A DNA stretch of 45,192 nucleotides from Duganella callida (GTDB taxonomy: Bacteria; Pseudomonadota; Gammaproteobacteria; Burkholderiales; Burkholderiaceae_D). Shown piece after piece: positions 42,124 through 45,192 of the stretch. The notes beneath the pieces were generated by a model, which saw only the letters and a list, made by a program, of their open reading frames with translations, was not told the DNA's origin and searched no databases. Location of the stretch: NCBI RefSeq assembly GCF_004614165.1, contig NZ_SPVG01000226.1, positions 1 through 45,192 on the forward strand. The letters are read 5' to 3'. Position 1 is the stretch's first letter, and each line of letters begins with the position of its first letter. The position numbers were made by a program, and so were the translations under genes.

Positions 42124-42981
42124 ATGAATTCAAATGAGACCGCTCAGCGCACCGGGGCGCTGATCAAACAATTTGAAAATGAGATTTTGACGAGCTGGAC
42201 CGGCGATTTGGCCGCTAAGTCCGTCCGTGGCGACGATGCCGCCAGCCAGCAGCTGCAGCGCCATTGCAGCCAGTTCCTGGCGCTGTTGCCGGGCGCGATA
42301 GGCGCCGGCGGCACCGACGACATCTACGGCCGCCACTGGGATGAAGTGCGCAACCTGCTGAACGAGATCTCGAGCCAGCGCGCGCGCCAAGGCTCGACGC
42401 CGAACGAGACCGCCACCTTCGTGTTCTCGCTCAAGCAGCCGCTGTTCACGCTGTTGCGGCGCGAGCTGGCGGCGGACGCCATCGTGTTGGCCGACGCCTC
42501 CTGGGGCGTCAGCACGCTGTTGGACCAGCTGGGCCTGTATACCATCGAAGTGTTCCAGAAGAGCCGCGACCAGATCATCGTGCGCCAGCAGCACGAGCTG
42601 ATGGAGCTGTCGACGCCGGTGGTCAAGCTGTGGCACGACATCCTGGCGCTGCCGCTGATCGGCACCCTGGACAGCGCGCGCAGCCAGGTGGTGATGGAAA
42701 GCCTGCTGGAAAAAGTGGTCGAGACCGGCGCGGCCATCGCCATCATCGACATCACCGGCGTGCCGACCGTCGACACCCTGGTGGCCCAGCACCTGATCAA
42801 GACCATCGCCGCCGCGCGGCTGATGGGCGCCGACTGCATCATCAGCGGCATCCGCCCGCAGATCGCCCAGACCATCGTCCATCTGGGCGTGAACCTGGAA
42901 GACGTGGTGACCAAGGCCACGCTGGCCGACGCCTTCACCGTGGCGCTGGCGCGGGTGGGCGCCACCATCGTCCGCAGCTGA
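42124..42981 (+). CDS. rsbR: RsbR-type stressosome protein
   Basis: A 285-residue protein. Residues 1-155 form a helical sensor domain of the RsbR N-terminal type; residues 165-280 are a STAS domain. The two threonines phosphorylated by RsbT in Bacillus RsbR appear to be conserved: Thr218 in TVDTLVAQHL and Thr250 in IRPQIAQTIVHLG. IAIIDITGVPTVDTLV is nearly the Bacillus sequence. The ATG 42124 has GGGG upstream. It begins an operon of five overlapping or adjacent genes that together look like a stressosome. Confidence 0.88.
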   Translation: MNSNETAQRTGALIKQFENEILTSWTGDLAAKSVRGDDAASQQLQRHCSQFLALLPGAIGAGGTDDIYGRHWDEVRNLLNEISSQRARQGSTPNETATFVFSLKQPLFTLLRRELAADAIVLADASWGVSTLLDQLGLYTIEVFQKSRDQIIVRQQHELMELSTPVVKLWHDILALPLIGTLDSARSQVVMESLLEKVVETGAAIAIIDITGVPTVDTLVAQHLIKTIAAARLMGADCIISGIRPQIAQTIVHLGVNLEDVVTKATLADAFTVALARVGATIVRS

Positions 42982-42988
42982 GATCGCC

Positions 42989-43345
42989 ATGGAACGGATT
43001 CCTATTCTGCGCATCGGCGATCTGCTGCTGGTGACCATCCAGGTCGACATGCACGACCGCCTGGCCATGGCGCTGCAGGACGATCTGACCGAGCGCATCG
43101 TGCGCGACCACGCCAAGGGCGTGCTGATCGACATCTCCGCGCTGGACCTGGTGGATTCCTTCATCGGCCGCATGATCAGCAACACCGCCGCCATGGCGCG
43201 CGTGCTGGACGCGCAGACGGTGCTGGTCGGCATGCAGCCGGCCGTGGCCATCACGCTGGTGGAACTGGGCCTGACGCTGCCGGGGGTGAAAACCGCGTTA
43301 AATGTTGAGCGGGGCATGAAGCTGCTCGGGAAGAGCTACGACTGA
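42989..43345 (+). CDS. rsbS: RsbS-type STAS scaffold protein
   Basis: A 118-residue single STAS domain protein. The phosphorylatable serine is Ser57 in ALDLVDSFIGRMIS, matching the Bacillus RsbS site. IPILRIGDLLLVTIQVDM is the typical N-terminal strand pair. RsbS forms the core of the stressosome with RsbR and holds RsbT until stress. It starts seven bases after rsbR and its stop overlaps the rsbT start. Confidence 0.93.
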   Translation: MERIPILRIGDLLLVTIQVDMHDRLAMALQDDLTERIVRDHAKGVLIDISALDLVDSFIGRMISNTAAMARVLDAQTVLVGMQPAVAITLVELGLTLPGVKTALNVERGMKLLGKSYD

Positions 43346-43815
43346 TGAGAAACGACGTCGCGTTCGATACCAGCCGCTACACGTCGCTGCTGCTGAGTCG
43401 CTACCAGGCCATGGCCGACGTCCACCAGGCGCTGCCGCTGGAAACCGACGAGCACGTGGTTGCCGTGCGCAAGGCCGTGCGCGAGCACGCCATCGACATG
43501 AAACTGAGCCTGGTCGATCAGACCAAGCTGGTGACCGCCGCCAGCGAGCTGGCACGCAACACCATCAAGTATGGCGGCGGCGGCATGGTACTGCTGGAGC
43601 GGTTGCGCGACGGCCTGCGCAGCGGCCTGCGGCTGGTGTTTGCCGACACCGGCCCCGGCATTCCCGACATCGAACTGGCGCTGCGCGATGGCTACACCAG
43701 CGGCAACGGCCTGGGCCTGGGCCTGGGCGGCACCAAGCGCCTGGTCGACGACTTTACGATAGATTCCCGTCCCGGCGACGGCACGGCGGTAGCGATTATC
43801 AAATGGAAAATCTGA
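43345..43815 (+). CDS. rsbT: RsbT-type serine/threonine kinase (anti-sigma regulatory factor)
   Basis: A 156-residue GHKL-fold kinase. The N-box is SELARNTIKYGGGG (67-80), G1 is DTGPGI (101-106), and the ATP lid ends in GLGLGLGGTKRL (122-133). RsbT phosphorylates RsbR and RsbS and, once released, activates a phosphatase. The N-terminal 28 residues before the conserved LPLETDEHVV are longer than in Bacillus RsbT. It overlaps rsbS by TGATG and the next gene by 13 bases. Confidence 0.92.
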   Translation: MRNDVAFDTSRYTSLLLSRYQAMADVHQALPLETDEHVVAVRKAVREHAIDMKLSLVDQTKLVTAASELARNTIKYGGGGMVLLERLRDGLRSGLRLVFADTGPGIPDIELALRDGYTSGNGLGLGLGGTKRLVDDFTIDSRPGDGTAVAIIKWKI

Positions 43816-44834
43816 GCAGTTCATTGCAACCGGCCGAGTGGATCGCCATCAGCCACGCCAGCGACGTGGCGGCGGCGCGGCGCATCGGTCAGGGCCTGGC
43901 GAGCGTGCTGGGCCTGAACGAGACGCGCGCCGGCCAGCTGGCGATCGTGATCAGCGAGGCGGCCACCAACATCCTCAAGCATGCGGGCGAGGGCCGCATG
44001 CTGCTGTCCATCGTCTGCCACGGCGCCCAGCGCTGCATCGAGGTGCTGGCCATCGACCAGGGGCCGGGCATCGCCAATCCGCAGCGCGCCATGACCGATG
44101 GCGTGTCCAGCACCGGCACCTCGGGCACCGGCCTGGGCGCGATGCGGCGCCTGTCCGATCAATTCGACATGTACGCGCCGGCCGGCCGCGGCGCGGTGTT
44201 TTTCATGCGGCTGTGGGCGCAGCCGCAGCAGGCCCAGCAGCCACCGCGGCTGCTGACCGGCGGCGTCTGCCTGCCGCTGGCCGGCGAAAAGGAAAGCGGC
44301 GACGCCTGGGCCGTGCGACGCTGGGACGACAGCCTGACGCTGATGGTGGCCGATGGCCTCGGTCACGGTCCGGAAGCGGCCCGGGCGGCGCTGCCGGCGC
44401 TGCAGTTGCTGGCCGCGGCGTCGCGCCAGACCCCGGCCGATCTGATGCACGGCTGCCACGAGGCGCTGCGGCCCACGCGCGGCGCCGCGCTGGCGATCGC
44501 CAGCTACGAGCCGGCCGCGCAGCAGCTGCGCTTTGCCGGCATCGGCAACATCACCGCCTGCATCTTTGCCGACGGCGCGCGGCGCCAGCTGATGTCGCAC
44601 AACGGCATTGTCGGGCATAACGTGCGCAAGGTGCAGGAACTGAGTTTCCCCTGTCCGCCGGGCGCGCTGGTGATCCTGGCCAGCGACGGCATCAGCACCC
44701 AGTGGGACCTGGCGGCGCTGCCGGGGCTGGCGTTGCGCGAGCCGGCCGTGATCGCCGCGGTGCTGCTGCGCGATTATGCGCGCGGCCGCGACGACGCCAG
44801 CGTGCTGGTGCTGGCCATTGCGGGCGCCGCATGA
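43803..44834 (+). CDS. ATPase-domain plus PP2C (RsbX/SpoIIE-like) phosphatase fusion
   Basis: A 343-residue two-domain protein. Residues 1-140 are a second RsbT/RsbW-type ATP-binding domain with intact boxes: EAATNILKHAGEG, DQGPGI and GTGLGAMRRL. Residues 160-343 are a PP2C/SpoIIE-type phosphatase like RsbX: SGDAWAVRRWDDSLTLMVAD GLGHGPEA (two adjoining stretches), GIGNITACI and ASDGIST, with the metal-binding aspartates. In Bacillus RsbX resets the stressosome by removing phosphates from RsbS and RsbR. The fusion joins resetting to a kinase-like domain. The stop overlaps the next start by ATGA. Confidence 0.9.
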   Translation: MENLSSSLQPAEWIAISHASDVAAARRIGQGLASVLGLNETRAGQLAIVISEAATNILKHAGEGRMLLSIVCHGAQRCIEVLAIDQGPGIANPQRAMTDGVSSTGTSGTGLGAMRRLSDQFDMYAPAGRGAVFFMRLWAQPQQAQQPPRLLTGGVCLPLAGEKESGDAWAVRRWDDSLTLMVADGLGHGPEAARAALPALQLLAAASRQTPADLMHGCHEALRPTRGAALAIASYEPAAQQLRFAGIGNITACIFADGARRQLMSHNGIVGHNVRKVQELSFPCPPGALVILASDGISTQWDLAALPGLALREPAVIAAVLLRDYARGRDDASVLVLAIAGAA

Positions 44835-45192
44835 TGGCCTCCGCGCGCATCCTGCAGGTGGGCATCGCCAGCGAGCCGGACGTGGTGACGGTGCGCCAGC
44901 GCGCGCGCCAGATCGCCGGCCTGCTCGGCTACGGGGTACAGGACCAGGTGCGCATCGCCACCGCGGTGTCGGAAGTGGCGCGCTGCGCCTATGCCCATCA
45001 GTCCGGCGGAAGGGCCGCGTTCGCGGTCGACCAGGACCAGCTGCGCGTGACCATCAGCGCCGATGGCGCGAGCCGGCAGCCGCAGGCGGCGGCCGAGCTG
45101 AAGTCGGTCAGCATCACCGCGCGGCGCCTGATGGACGATTGCAGCGTGGCGGCCGACGCCGCGCCCGGCCTGCGGGTCGAGCTGGGCAAGGC
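44831..45192 (+). CDS. RsbT-like ATPase-fold protein, cut by the right edge
   Basis: The first 120 residues of a longer protein that runs past the window. The start overlaps the previous gene (ATGA). The sequence resembles the RsbT domain (IASEPDVVTVRQRARQIAG, RIATAVSEVARCAYAH), but the N-box asparagine is Cys (ARCAYAH versus ARNTIKY) and no DxGxG motif follows (SADGASRQP instead). This first domain is therefore probably unable to bind ATP. In related gene clusters this position holds a histidine kinase or phosphatase with additional domains downstream; that is inference. Confidence 0.75.
   Translation, partial: MMASARILQVGIASEPDVVTVRQRARQIAGLLGYGVQDQVRIATAVSEVARCAYAHQSGGRAAFAVDQDQLRVTISADGASRQPQAAAELKSVSITARRLMDDCSVAADAAPGLRVELGK

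Overview
The window is 45.2 kb of GC-rich, gene-dense chromosome. Protein content suggests a betaproteobacterium of the Oxalobacteraceae type (Massilia/Duganella/Janthinobacterium-like): a phasin, RNase R with an Ala/Lys-rich tail, YceH, a large chemoreceptor and many close relatives of genes usual in that group. This is inference from protein resemblance; no rRNA is present. There is no CRISPR array, transposase, integrase or plasmid replication gene. About 47 protein genes and four tRNA-Leu genes were identified. Both edges cut a gene: a chemoreceptor at the left and an ATPase-fold regulatory protein at the right. 

Layout. 1-7.4 kb holds a frameshifted chemoreceptor, a two-gene YeeE/YedE sulfur-type transporter, a secreted S15/CocE hydrolase flanked by two copies of a DnaA-box-containing repeat, a GNAT acetyltransferase, a flavin reductase, a periplasmic asparaginase and a small lipoprotein. 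7.4-12.4 kb holds a cNMP-domain/thioredoxin-reductase-like flavoprotein without the CxxC disulfide, a patatin-like protein with altered catalytic residues, and a TonB-dependent receptor. That receptor is the last gene of a compact operon blaI - M56/M23 metallopeptidase - TonB receptor (14.6 to 10.3 kb, minus strand), with a perfect operator-like dyad inside its promoter. 14.8-16.7 kb has a hemolysin III/PAQR protein, a LysR regulator and a 52-residue protein. 16.8-20.3 kb is an envelope-stress type operon: two LiaF-like membrane proteins, a LytS-type kinase, a LytTR regulator and a secreted cupin-like protein. 

20.3-25.5 kb contains a small secreted DUF4440-like protein and a DNA-repair operon, a FAN1-type VRR-NUC nuclease translationally coupled to an XPD/DinG-type iron-sulfur helicase carrying a RecB/Cas4-like nuclease domain. 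A canonical LexA box sits just before it. A phasin follows. 25.6-29.2 kb has a diguanylate cyclase coupled to a tiny secreted protein and a multidomain sensor kinase with a degenerate receiver. 29.3-32.7 kb has an HxlR regulator divergent from a QorB-like reductase, with a near-perfect operator between them, and an AraC regulator divergent from an extended SDR. 32.8-34.3 kb holds four nearly identical tRNA-Leu(CAG) genes interrupted by a periplasmic solute-binding protein gene. 

34.5-39.4 kb is housekeeping: rnr-rlmB, cysE and yceH. 39.4-42 kb is a YtrA-type GntR regulator - ABC ATPase - ABC permease - secreted protein operon with its own operator dyad. From 42.1 kb to the right edge runs a Gram-negative stressosome module: RsbR, RsbS, RsbT, an ATPase-plus-PP2C (RsbX-like) fusion and a further, apparently degenerate RsbT-like domain protein. 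Several independent stress circuits (SOS, cell-wall, envelope, stressosome) therefore lie within 30 kb.
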